NCBI RefSeq assembly: GCF_030816075.1
Contig: NZ_JAUSXO010000001.1
Coordinates: 3,100,001 to 3,164,000, forward strand
Length of the DNA stretch: 64,000 nucleotides
From: Arthrobacter agilis
Lineage (GTDB): Bacteria; Actinomycetota; Actinomycetes; Actinomycetales; Micrococcaceae
Direction of reading: 5' to 3'
Made by a program: the position numbers and the translations under genes. The notes beneath the pieces were generated by a model. That model was not told the DNA's origin and searched no databases. It worked only from the letters and a program-made list of their open reading frames with translations. Below are positions 1 to 7,306 of this stretch, one piece after another. Every line of letters begins with the position of its first letter. Position 1 is the first letter of the stretch.

Positions 1-700
1 AAGCCCCCAGTTCCTCTGCCGGGATGAAGGCCAGGAAGGGCACGATGAAGGAGATCGCCGTGTCCAGCACCGGGTCGTGGAGTTTCGAGCGGACATAGAC
101 GGTGACGACGCCGATCACCAGGCCGAAGACGACGGCCACGCTCACGGCGTAGCCGAAGTCCCCGATTCCGCCCCACACCCCGGACATGCTCCCGGCCGCC
201 ACCGCGAGCGCGCTTCGCAGCAGGACCAGTGCCGTGGCGTCGTTCACCAGGCCCTCGCCCTCGAGCACCGTCACCAACCGTGGCGGCAGGCCCAACCGCT
301 TGCCGATCGACGTCGCCGCCACCGCGTCCGGGGGGCTGACCACTGCACCCAGCGCGACAGCGGCAGCGAAGTCCAGTTCCGGCAACAGCGCGTACAGCAC
401 CAGTCCCGTGATGAACGCGGAGACGAGCACCAGCACCACGGACAGGCTCGTGATCGCCCCGAGGTTGCGCCTGAAGTCGATGACCGGGACCTTGATCGCG
501 GCCGCATAGAGCAGGGGTGGGAGCACCCCCGCCAGGATCCATTCATGGGGTACGGCGACGGACGGCACGCCGGGGGCGTAGGAAAGCGCCAACCCCACGA
601 CGACGAGGATCAGCGGAGCCGCCACACCGAGCTTCTTCGAACTACTCGCGACCGCCACCATCAGGACGACCGCCACCACACCCGCTACCGCCAGCTCCAT
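1..700 (-). CDS. Na+/H+ antiporter, CPA1 type (3' end outside window)
   Basis: The minus frame is open from an ATG at 700 to the window edge and gives about 233 residues of a polytopic membrane protein. Hydrophobic segments run through the visible part. The stretch around residues 122-126 (SPPDA) and the ND pair at about 153-154 within EGEGLVNDATA are hallmarks of the electroneutral CPA1 antiporters, which exchange Na+ (or K+) for protons across the cytoplasmic membrane. Family members are usually 400-550 residues, so about half is missing off the left edge. The family is clear; the ion preference is not. It does not look co-transcribed with the next gene, which starts more than 1.3 kb upstream and is broken. 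Confidence 0.88.
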   Translation of the reverse strand, partial: MELAVAGVVAVVLMVAVASSSKKLGVAAPLILVVVGLALSYAPGVPSVAVPHEWILAGVLPPLLYAAAIKVPVIDFRRNLGAITSLSVVLVLVSAFITGLVLYALLPELDFAAAVALGAVVSPPDAVAATSIGKRLGLPPRLVTVLEGEGLVNDATALVLLRSALAVAAGSMSGVWGGIGDFGYAVSVAVVFGLVIGVVTVYVRSKLHDPVLDTAISFIVPFLAFIPAEELGA

Positions 701-733
701 CCCATCACCCTATCGAGGCTGTGCGGCCGCCTC

Positions 734-2048
734 TCAGAAGCCGTGGAGCGTCTGGTCCCGCGCGACGCTGCCGGATCCCAGCTCGGCAAGGGAAGCGTGT
801 CCACTGAGTCCGAGGGCTATGTCGAGTTCCGCAAGGAGGTTCCGGAGAACGGTCTCGGCACCCGCGGTCCCGGCCAGGGCGAGCCCGTACACCCACGGTC
901 TGCCGATGAGGACGGCGGTTGCACCGAGTGCCAGGGCGATGAGGATATCGCTGCCGGTGCGGATGCCGCTGTCGAACAGGACGGGCACCCGCCCGTCGAC
1001 CTGCCGCACGATGCCGGGCAACGTGTCCAGGGCTCCGATCGCACCGTCGATCTGCCGGCCGCCGTGATTGCTCACCACGATCCCGTCCGCTCCGGATGCG
1101 ACCGCCCGTTCGGCGTCCTCGGGGCGCTGGATCCCCTTGAGGATGATGGGAAGCGTCGTGCGATCACGCACGAAAGCCAGGTCGTCCCACGTCAGCGAGG
1201 ATCTGGAGAAGACGTCCAGGAAGGTCTCGACTGCTGCCCGCGGTTCGGGCGAGCGCAGGTTGGCCCTGAAATCCCCGGGGTGGTGACGGGTCATGCTGAC
1301 CAGGGTCCGGACCATGGCGGCATTGATCCGCGGATCCGGGCGGCGTACCGACCGTGACGGCCTCCGGGCGTCGGGCGCGGCGATGCGATCGGCGACCAGT
1401 CGGCGGAAGACGGGGTCGCTGGTGTACTGGGCGATGCCCAGTCCCTGGGCGAAAGGAAGATAGGCGAGGTCGAGATCGCGGGGGCCGCCACCCGAGGATA
1501 TGCGTGTCGAGCGTGATGACGATTGCTTCGGCTCCGGCTGCTTCCGCCCTGCCGATCAGGCTTTCGACGAGTTCGTCGGAGCTGCTCCAGTACAACTGGA
1601 ACCAGTGCGGCGCCCCCGGTGTCGCTGCGAAGGCCTGCTCGAGCGGGATCGACGCCTGGTTGGAGGCGACATACGGGATGCCGAGGGACGCGGCGGCCCG
1701 GGCGATACCGAGATCGGCGTCCCGGTGTGCGAGCTCGAGCACGCCGACAGGGGCCGCGATGACGGGGTGTGGCAGCGTCCGCCCGAACAGGTCGACGCTG
1801 AGGTCCCGTTCGCCGACGTCCTTGAGCATCGACGGGATGATGCGGACCCGCTCGAACGCTTCCCTGTTGGCGCGGGCGGTGGATTCACCGCCCGCGGATC
1901 CGGCGACATAGGCGAACGCCTTCGCCGACATGCGCCTGCGCGCTGCTGCCTCGAGGGCTGCCGGTGACGAGGGAACCACGGGCACGCGCCCCATCGCCCC
2001 GGCACGATAGATGGCTGCCTGTGTTGCTCGGCCGATGCTCGTGCGCAT
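734..2048 (-). pseudogene. FMN-dependent alpha-hydroxy-acid (lactate) oxidase/monooxygenase family, frameshifted
   Basis: Two adjacent minus-strand frames together make one 437-residue protein of the L-lactate oxidase/lactate 2-monooxygenase/glycolate oxidase family, which oxidises 2-hydroxy acids with FMN. The N-terminal part (ATG at 2048, to about residue 188) has the FMN-site stretch PVIAAPVG and the segment [10 protein letters not shown]. The C-terminal part has [11 protein letters not shown] with the catalytic His and Arg, and the phosphate-binding [10 protein letters not shown]. The frame breaks in the G5 run at 1480-1484. Removing one base restores [14 protein letters not shown], and the total length (1315 bp, one more than a multiple of three) agrees. 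It lies 89 bp downstream of a TetR gene on the same strand and may be co-transcribed. It could be a real pseudogene or a sequencing error. Confidence 0.85.
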
Positions 2049-2137
2049 GGAAACCCCTTCGTCCTCTCACCCACCGCCCATCAGAGCAGGTGGAAGAACT
2101 CTGCCATGGACGGGCCCGGTCCTGCTGGAGCGGAAGG

Positions 2138-2683
2138 CTACGCCGGGTCGATCAGCTGCTGCAGGAGGGCTCCGTACCGGCGGATGATGACGTCCTCCCC
2201 CTCGGCGAGCAGCCGCTCGTCCCCCACGACCCACAGCGCGTACATCAGCCCACCGACGAGGGCTGCGGCCAGCCGGGCACGGAGGTCGGCGTCGGGGCCG
2301 GCCAGCCGTGTCTCCAGCGGGGCGACGAAGGTCGTCTCGTGGAGGTGTCGCAGCTGCTCGCCGACGGCTCCGGCGTCGCTGGCGCGCAGGAGCGTGAGAT
2401 AGAGGGGCCGCAGGTGCCCGTCCTCCTCCAGCACGTACCGGATGAAGCGCTCGCCCAGGCCGTCCGGGTCCCCGTCGAGGAGGGGCTGGTGGTCGGGCAT
2501 CGACGGCAGGGCCTCGAGGAACAGGGCCTCCTTCGTCCCGAAGTAGTGGATGGGGAGGGCGGCATCCACGCCGGCGGCGGACGCGACCGACCTCACCGAG
2601 GCGCCCGCATAGCCCTTCTCGAGGAACAGGGAACGCGCGGCATGGAGGATCGCCGTGCGCGTCTCGGCCCTGCCCTCGATCAT
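2138..2683 (-). CDS. TetR/AcrR family transcriptional regulator
   Basis: A 181-residue protein. Residues about 8-55 form the TetR helix-turn-helix (AILHAARSLFLEKGYAGASVRSVASAAGVDA-type helices with IHYFGTKEAL as recognition helix end). The rest is a helical ligand-binding and dimerisation domain ending in a Trp/Leu-rich helix. It is transcribed away from the SDR gene at 2844. The 160-bp divergent region holds a perfect palindrome at 2774-2792, the obvious candidate operator. The lactate-oxidase-like gene follows on the same strand. Typical action would be ligand-relieved repression of the divergent SDR/esterase pair and of itself. The ligand is unknown. Confidence 0.9.
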   Translation of the reverse strand: MIEGRAETRTAILHAARSLFLEKGYAGASVRSVASAAGVDAALPIHYFGTKEALFLEALPSMPDHQPLLDGDPDGLGERFIRYVLEEDGHLRPLYLTLLRASDAGAVGEQLRHLHETTFVAPLETRLAGPDADLRARLAAALVGGLMYALWVVGDERLLAEGEDVIIRRYGALLQQLIDPA

Positions 2684-2773
2684 GCTCCAACCCTAGCTCC
2701 AGGGCTTCGCTCCGGAGCCAGGGCCGCTCCCGGCAACGGCTTCAAGGAACGATCCCCGCGGCGGGACCCTAGG

Positions 2774-2792
2774 CATTCAACGCTGTTGAATG
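2774..2792. promoter_or_regulatory. Palindromic operator candidate between TetR and SDR genes
   Basis: CATTCAACGCTGTTGAATG is a perfect inverted repeat with 8-bp arms and a 3-bp centre. It sits in the divergent intergenic region, 52 bp before the SDR start and 91 bp from the TetR start. Size and symmetry fit a TetR-family operator. Binding by the adjacent regulator is inference. Confidence 0.65.
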
Positions 2793-2843
2793 TAGCCTGC
2801 TGGAACGAGTACCCCTCCTAGCGGACCGTCGGAAGGACCAGCA

Positions 2844-3857
2844 ATGGCGCAGACGCCTGTCACCCTGACCGCCCACAGCACGATCGAGCAGTGGCTCGGC
2901 CACCCCGAGGGCGGACCGGTCCTGCGGGGATTCCTGGCGCAGGCCGGCACCGATGAGGCCGCGCTCGGCCCGGCGCGGTCCATGCCCCTGCAGCAGCTGG
3001 TCGCCCTGAGCCAGGGTGCCCTGCCCCAGACCGCCGTCGACGGGCTGGTGAAGCAGGTCAACGGGGGCGTGATCCCGGACCTGGATGCTTCCGTCTGGCA
3101 GGAACGCATCGTCCCGGGACGCTTCGAGGGACGCACCATGATCGTCACCGGCGCCGGATCGGGCATCGGCCGCGCCACCGCGTCCCGGGTGGCCCGTGAG
3201 GGTGGACGCGTGCTCGCCGTCGACATCGCCGCGGACCGCGTCGACGATCTCGCCACCTCCCTGTCCGGGCACCAGGTCGTCCCCATCGCGGCCGACCTCA
3301 CGGACACGGCGGCCGTAGCGCGGATCATCGCGGGCGCCGACGGGCGCATCGACGCCCTGGCCAACGTGGCAGGGATCAATGACGACTTCAGTCCGCTGCA
3401 CGAGGTGTCCGACGCGATGTGGGCACGGGTCTTCGCCGTCAACGTCGAGGGACTCATGCGCCTCACCCGGGCGGTCCTGCCGGTCATGCTCGACGCCGGT
3501 CGCGGGTCGATCGTCAATGTCGCCTCGGAAGCGGGCCTGCGCGGTTCCGCATCGGGCGTCGCCTACACGGCGTCCAAGCACGCCGTCGTGGGTATCACCC
3601 GCAGCGCCGCCTTCATGTACGCGAAGGAAGGCCTGCGCATCAACGCCGTCGCCCCGGGTGGCGTCGCCACCGGCATCCCCATGCCGGGAACGCCCTCGGC
3701 GTACGGCTCCTCCCGCCTGGAGGGCGCCCGCGTCAACATTCCCAGCATCGCCGACCCGGCGCACCTCGCGGCCACGATCTCGTTCCTGCTGAGCGACGAC
3801 GGTGTGAACATCAACGGGGCGATCCTGCCCTCCGACGGCGGCTGGTCGGCCGTCTGA
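2844..3857 (+). CDS. SDR family NAD(P)-dependent oxidoreductase with N-terminal extension
   Basis: A 337-residue protein. From residue 94 onward it is a classical short-chain dehydrogenase: cofactor motif TGAGSGIG at 102-109, NVAG at about 174, Ser228, Tyr241 and Lys245 (YTASK). An Asp at the end of the second strand (VDIAAD) suggests NAD(H) preference. About 90 residues precede the Rossmann domain, rich in Leu/Gln/Gly (TIEQWLGHPEGGP, QQLVALSQGALPQ, LVKQVNGG). They are not part of the standard 250-residue SDR fold and look like a separate small helical domain. The gene starts a two-gene unit with the esterase at 3939 and is probably controlled by the divergent TetR. The substrate cannot be read from the sequence. 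Confidence 0.88.
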   Translation: MAQTPVTLTAHSTIEQWLGHPEGGPVLRGFLAQAGTDEAALGPARSMPLQQLVALSQGALPQTAVDGLVKQVNGGVIPDLDASVWQERIVPGRFEGRTMIVTGAGSGIGRATASRVAREGGRVLAVDIAADRVDDLATSLSGHQVVPIAADLTDTAAVARIIAGADGRIDALANVAGINDDFSPLHEVSDAMWARVFAVNVEGLMRLTRAVLPVMLDAGRGSIVNVASEAGLRGSASGVAYTASKHAVVGITRSAAFMYAKEGLRINAVAPGGVATGIPMPGTPSAYGSSRLEGARVNIPSIADPAHLAATISFLLSDDGVNINGAILPSDGGWSAV

Positions 3858-3938
3858 CCGGACGGACGCGAAGCCGACGGACCTCCTGTCGGCGGCCTGC
3901 CTGCTGTGCCGGGTATCAACAATCGGGAAGGGTAAGGA

Positions 3939-4883
3939 ATGACGAAGATCGACCTGCGAACAAGGCTCCTGGGGCGGCTCATCGGTCTGGCATCCGTCAC
4001 CAGGCGGTCCGAGGAGCAGATCCTGGCGGACCAGCGCCGGGTGATCGGCCACAATCCGCTGACCGACCTCCTGCTCGGCGGGTTCGCCCGGGGCGTGGAC
4101 GTTCGGGACACCACGGCCGCCGGGGCCGACGGCACCATCGGGGTCCGGATCTACCACCCGCCCACGTCGAGCGGGACTCCCCCGCTGGTCGTGTTCATCC
4201 ATGGTGGAGGCTGGACCTCGGGGAGCCTCGACACGTACGACTGGTTCGCGAGCAGCATCGCCCGGGACGCACACGCCGTCGTCGCGTCCCTGGACTATCG
4301 GCTGGCGCCCGGCCATCGGTGGCCGGCCGCAGCAGAAGATGCGTACGCGGCGACCGTCGACCTAGTCGGCCGCGGGGCCGAGCTCGGTGCCGACACGTCC
4401 CGCGTCGCCGTCGTGGGCGACAGCGCGGGAGGAAACCTGGCCGCCGTCGTCGCCCTCATGGCACGGGACCGGTCAGGCCCTGCCATCGCGTTCCAGGGGC
4501 TGGTGTACCCCGCGACCGACATGACCATGGCCAGCCCGTCGATCGAGCAGAACGCGGACGCCCCGATCCTCACGAAGGCGGACATGCTGGCGTTCCGCGC
4601 CCACTACCTCAAGGATCAGGACCCGCGACACCCCTATGTATCGCCCCTGCTGGCCGACGACCTGACCGGGCTGCCGCCCGCCCTGGTGCAGGTGGCCGAA
4701 CACGACCCCCTCCGCGACGACGGTCTCCGGTACGCCGCGGCCCTCCGGGAGGCGGGGTCCGCCGTGCGGACGACGACCTACTTCGGGATGCCCCACGGCT
4801 TCATGGCGTTCCCACGGATCAGCAGGGCCGTTCCACAGGCCCTCGGCGAGCTGTGCCAGGAGCTGCGCGGCGCCCTGGCCTAG
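3939..4883 (+). CDS. Alpha/beta hydrolase, hormone-sensitive-lipase-like esterase
   Basis: A 314-residue serine esterase of the HSL (lipase family IV) group. It has the oxyanion-hole motif HGGGW at residues 88-92 and the nucleophile elbow GDSAGG with Ser162. The late acid residue is in AEHDPLRDDG and the late His in GMPHGF. There is no signal peptide, so it should be cytoplasmic and hydrolyse short acyl esters. It follows the SDR gene by 81 bp on the same strand and is preceded by GGGAAGGGTAAGG-like ribosome-binding sequence. Together they suggest a small catabolic unit: ester cleavage plus alcohol/ketone oxidoreduction. A hairpin at 4913-4934 lies just after the stop. Confidence 0.9.
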   Translation: MTKIDLRTRLLGRLIGLASVTRRSEEQILADQRRVIGHNPLTDLLLGGFARGVDVRDTTAAGADGTIGVRIYHPPTSSGTPPLVVFIHGGGWTSGSLDTYDWFASSIARDAHAVVASLDYRLAPGHRWPAAAEDAYAATVDLVGRGAELGADTSRVAVVGDSAGGNLAAVVALMARDRSGPAIAFQGLVYPATDMTMASPSIEQNADAPILTKADMLAFRAHYLKDQDPRHPYVSPLLADDLTGLPPALVQVAEHDPLRDDGLRYAAALREAGSAVRTTTYFGMPHGFMAFPRISRAVPQALGELCQELRGALA

Positions 4884-4912
4884 ATCCGGCCCGGAGGGAA
4901 TCGAGGAGTCCG

Positions 4913-4934
4913 TCGACGGCGGTCCTGCCGTCGA
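4913..4934. terminator. Hairpin after esterase gene
   Basis: TCGACGGC and GCCGTCGA are perfectly complementary 8-bp arms around a 6-base loop, 30 bp after the esterase stop and 30 bp before the next start. There is no clear T tract, so it is a plausible but not classical terminator. Confidence 0.4.
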
Positions 4935-4963
4935 GCCGTCATGACCGGTGGGAGCATTGCCCT

Positions 4964-5707
4964 GTGACTGCTTTCGACCTCCGTGCGCTGCCGGCCGGGC
5001 AGGTGGAGTTGCATGACGCGCGGCGTCGGCGGCGGTGGACCGTCGACCTGGAGCCCTTCGAGATCGGCGTGGTTCCCGTGACCCTGGCCCAGTACCAGGC
5101 GGTGAGGGGCGGTGGTGCTCACCGCCGGTCCCCCGTGACGGACGTGAGCTGGCGGGATGCGCTCAGGTTCTGCAACGAGGCGTCGGCCCGCGAGGGACTC
5201 GAACCCGCCTACACGCTGGATGGGAGCGGCCCGCGCTGGGAGACGGGCGCCTCCGGGTTCCGGCTGCCGACCGAGGCCGAATGGGAGTACGCGTGCCGGG
5301 CCGGCAGCAGCGGACCGCACTACGGACCCCTGGACCGGATCGCGTGGACGGCCGACGACGACGTGGAGGCCCCCCGACCGGTGGGGTCGAAGCAAGCCAA
5401 CGCGTTCGGCCTCCACGACACCCTCGGGAACGTCTGGGAGTGGTGCTGGGACCTCCTCGATCCGGCCCGGTACGGGGACTACCGGGTGTTCCGCGGAGGA
5501 GGGTTCGCGGACAGGGCATGGAGTGTCCGCGCGTCGACGCGACGGGGCGGAGCACCGGGGATGAGCCACCCGGACGTCGGCTTGAGGCTGGCACGGGGCG
5601 CCGCCGGGACCGGGCAGGCGGCACAGGGCTGGTCGGCCACGGCGGACACCGAGCGTGGGGCCATCCGCGGAGCGCTGCCCTCCGGGTGGACTCCCCTCCG
5701 GACCTAG
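4964..5707 (+). CDS. SUMF1/formylglycine-generating-enzyme-fold protein, active-site cysteines absent
   Basis: The start is a GTG at 4964 (the frame has no ATG nearby) with GGTGGGA eight bases upstream. It gives 247 residues. The FGE-sulfatase (SUMF1) signature is plain: PVTLAQYQAV, VTDVSWRDALRFCNE, GFRLPTEAEWEYACRAG, GLHDTLGNVWEWCWD, then YRVFRGGGF...RAS...VGLRLAR. True formylglycine-generating enzymes carry two copper-binding cysteines in the C-terminal segment. Here that segment (FADRAWSVRASTRRGGAPG) has none. The protein is therefore probably not a sulfatase activator but another member of the fold. No sulfatase gene is nearby. The C-terminal 35 residues look disordered. Confidence 0.82.
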   Translation: MTAFDLRALPAGQVELHDARRRRRWTVDLEPFEIGVVPVTLAQYQAVRGGGAHRRSPVTDVSWRDALRFCNEASAREGLEPAYTLDGSGPRWETGASGFRLPTEAEWEYACRAGSSGPHYGPLDRIAWTADDDVEAPRPVGSKQANAFGLHDTLGNVWEWCWDLLDPARYGDYRVFRGGGFADRAWSVRASTRRGGAPGMSHPDVGLRLARGAAGTGQAAQGWSATADTERGAIRGALPSGWTPLRT

Positions 5708-5718
5708 CACCGGCTCCC

Positions 5719-5754
5719 AGCCCCCTCGGCATCCTCCCGCCGGGGTGAGGGGCT
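5719..5754. terminator. Terminator-like hairpin between convergent genes
   Basis: AGCCCC...GGGGCT forms the outer stem of a GC-rich imperfect hairpin between the convergent SUMF1-fold gene (stop 5707) and the DUF3253 gene (stop 5796). It could serve both strands. There is no T tract. Confidence 0.35.
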
Positions 5755-5795
5755 CCCTCGTCATCGCTGGACGTGCCGGTGGGCCGGCGGAATCC

Positions 5796-6182
5796 TCAGC
5801 GGGGTGCCCGCAGGGTCACCGGGCCCTTCGCCGTCGAGGGATCGACGACGACGCCGCGCTGCACCATCTCCGCGAGGCCACGGTTGACGAGGCGGCGGGC
5901 GGCGCTGCGGGCCGGCTCACCGAGACCCGTGGTGCCGGTGCTGGTACCGGTGGCGACGGCCGCGGCGGCGTCCGCCGGGTCGACCGTCGTCCCGCCTGGC
6001 GCCCCGTCCAGGCGTGCGAGCAGCCACTCCTCGAGGGCGGCGTCGATGGGCTTGACCTTCCGTGCGCGGCAGGAGTCGCTGCAGTAGGCGATCGACTCCC
6101 AGTTCCGCTCCCACTTCTTCCGCCACTCGATGCGGCGGCCGCAGGAGCGGCAGGTCCTCGGCTCGCGCCCCGCACCGCTCAC
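5796..6182 (-). CDS. DUF2256 and DUF3253 domain-containing zinc-ribbon/winged-helix protein
   Basis: A 128-residue protein. The N-terminal part has four cysteines (C11, C14, C34, C38) in CRSC...YCSDSC, with a Trp-rich stretch between them; this is the DUF2256 zinc-ribbon pattern. The C-terminal 80 residues match DUF3253, a small winged-helix-like domain, here with a low-complexity Thr/Gly insert (TGTSTGTTG). The start is a GTG at 6182 that overlaps the stop of the upstream DUF1206 gene (GTGA). The pair is therefore very likely translationally coupled. Biochemical function is unknown; a nucleic-acid-binding role is only a guess from the fold. Confidence 0.8.
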   Translation of the reverse strand: MSGAGREPRTCRSCGRRIEWRKKWERNWESIAYCSDSCRARKVKPIDAALEEWLLARLDGAPGGTTVDPADAAAAVATGTSTGTTGLGEPARSAARRLVNRGLAEMVQRGVVVDPSTAKGPVTLRAPR

Positions 6183-7021
6183 ATGCGGCCGAACATGGCG
6201 CGGACGACGGCGAAGACGCCGTAGCAGATGAGCCCTATCGCGATGATCGTCAGCACGTACACGCCCATCGGGTGGTACTGGAGCGCCTTGAGGCTGCCGT
6301 CGAGTCCCGTGGACTCCTGCGGATTGCGGTGCAGGCCGGCGAGGACGAACAGCCCACCCACGAGGAGCAGCGCCAGCCCCTTTGCAACATGGCCGACGAC
6401 GCCGATCACCTCGATCAGGCGTCCGCGGCGGGTGTCCTCGAACTTCCGGAGCTCCGGCCGGAATCCGCGGCGGAGCCCCTTGACCACGAAGTGCACGCCG
6501 ATGCCGAGGACCACCGCGGCGGTGGCGAACACGAGGAGGATCCCGATGCCGGAGGCCAGGAGGGTCCGCGTGAAGTCCACCGTCGACTCGGACGAATCGG
6601 GTCCGTCGCCGAGGGCGAACCGGGCGAAGGTCCCCGCCATCGATCCGTAGATGACGGCGAGCGCGCCGGACGAGATGTGCTTGCCGATGCGTTTGCCGGT
6701 GGGCAGGTGCCGCGCCCGGAGGGTGGCCTCGCTGAGCTGCCACAGGGCCAGGCCCGCACATCCCACGGCGCAGATCCACAGGGCCGGTGTGCCGAGCTGC
6801 CCTTCGGCCACTTCCTCCAGGGCCCCGGTCGGCTCGGCCTCGCCGTTGCCGCCGAAGGCGAGGCGCACCGCGATGAAACCGATCAGGATGTGGACCACAG
6901 CGAGCGCGGCGAAGCCGAGCCGCGCGACCACATCGAGAGCGCGGGTATCGGTCGCCTGCTCGACGGCATCGGCGGCCCGGCCCACCAGCCCCTGCTGGTC
7001 GGCACTGCTGTCCGTGGTCAC
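6179..7021 (-). CDS. DUF1206 domain-containing membrane protein
   Basis: A 280-residue integral membrane protein with about six hydrophobic helices, arranged as three repeated two-helix units. Each unit carries a similar GxAxLAVVHILIGF / LVGGLFVLAG-type core, as in DUF1206. I chose the GTG at 7021 because GGGAGGA lies five bases upstream; a GTG at 7039 would add six residues. It lacks transporter or enzyme motifs that would give a function. It is the first gene of a coupled pair with the DUF2256/DUF3253 protein. Confidence 0.8.
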   Translation of the reverse strand: MTTDSSADQQGLVGRAADAVEQATDTRALDVVARLGFAALAVVHILIGFIAVRLAFGGNGEAEPTGALEEVAEGQLGTPALWICAVGCAGLALWQLSEATLRARHLPTGKRIGKHISSGALAVIYGSMAGTFARFALGDGPDSSESTVDFTRTLLASGIGILLVFATAAVVLGIGVHFVVKGLRRGFRPELRKFEDTRRGRLIEVIGVVGHVAKGLALLLVGGLFVLAGLHRNPQESTGLDGSLKALQYHPMGVYVLTIIAIGLICYGVFAVVRAMFGRM

Positions 7022-7110
7022 CCGTCCTCCCGGTGTCACCCGGAGCTCCTCCCGTCGTCGGGCAGAACTCTCCGGTGGTTGCTCCAGGATAGGAGCATAG
7101 GTGATGCGGG

Positions 7111-7194
7111 CGTCCGGCGCCGGACGTTCTACGCGGCGCAGGATAGTTGCACTTCGTTACGAAGACAGCGGCCGTAACCCTTGAGTGAAGGGTC
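7111..7194. promoter_or_regulatory. Three successive palindromes upstream of the diguanylate cyclase gene
   Basis: The region holds CGTCCGGCGCCGGACG (7111-7126, perfect 16-bp palindrome), CTTCGTTACGAAG (7153-7165, 5-bp arms, 3-bp centre) and ACCCTTGAGTGAAGGGT (7178-7194, 6-bp arms, 5-bp centre). All lie in the divergent gap between DUF1206 and the GGDEF gene. They could be operators or mRNA leader structures. No regulator is assigned. Confidence 0.4.
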
Positions 7195-7306
7195 GTGCCA
7201 CGGCAGACTGGACTCGCCGGCATCACCGGCACGTCAGCGCGCACCATGGTCTCAGCACTCCTCCAAGGTCGGTTCTTCAGCGCTGCCTCGACGACCAGGA
7301 GCATGC

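Noticed and set aside
77-1357. Long open frame antisense to the antiporter and lactate-oxidase-like genes
   Set aside because: High-GC third-position bias opens antisense frames; its protein is His/Gln/Arg-rich with no domain, while the minus-strand frames hold clear families.
3419-4963. Long plus frame running through the SDR and esterase genes into the SUMF1-fold gene
   Set aside because: Only the part after GTG 4964 resembles a protein family; the upstream part is an Arg/Gly-rich shadow of the SDR and esterase.
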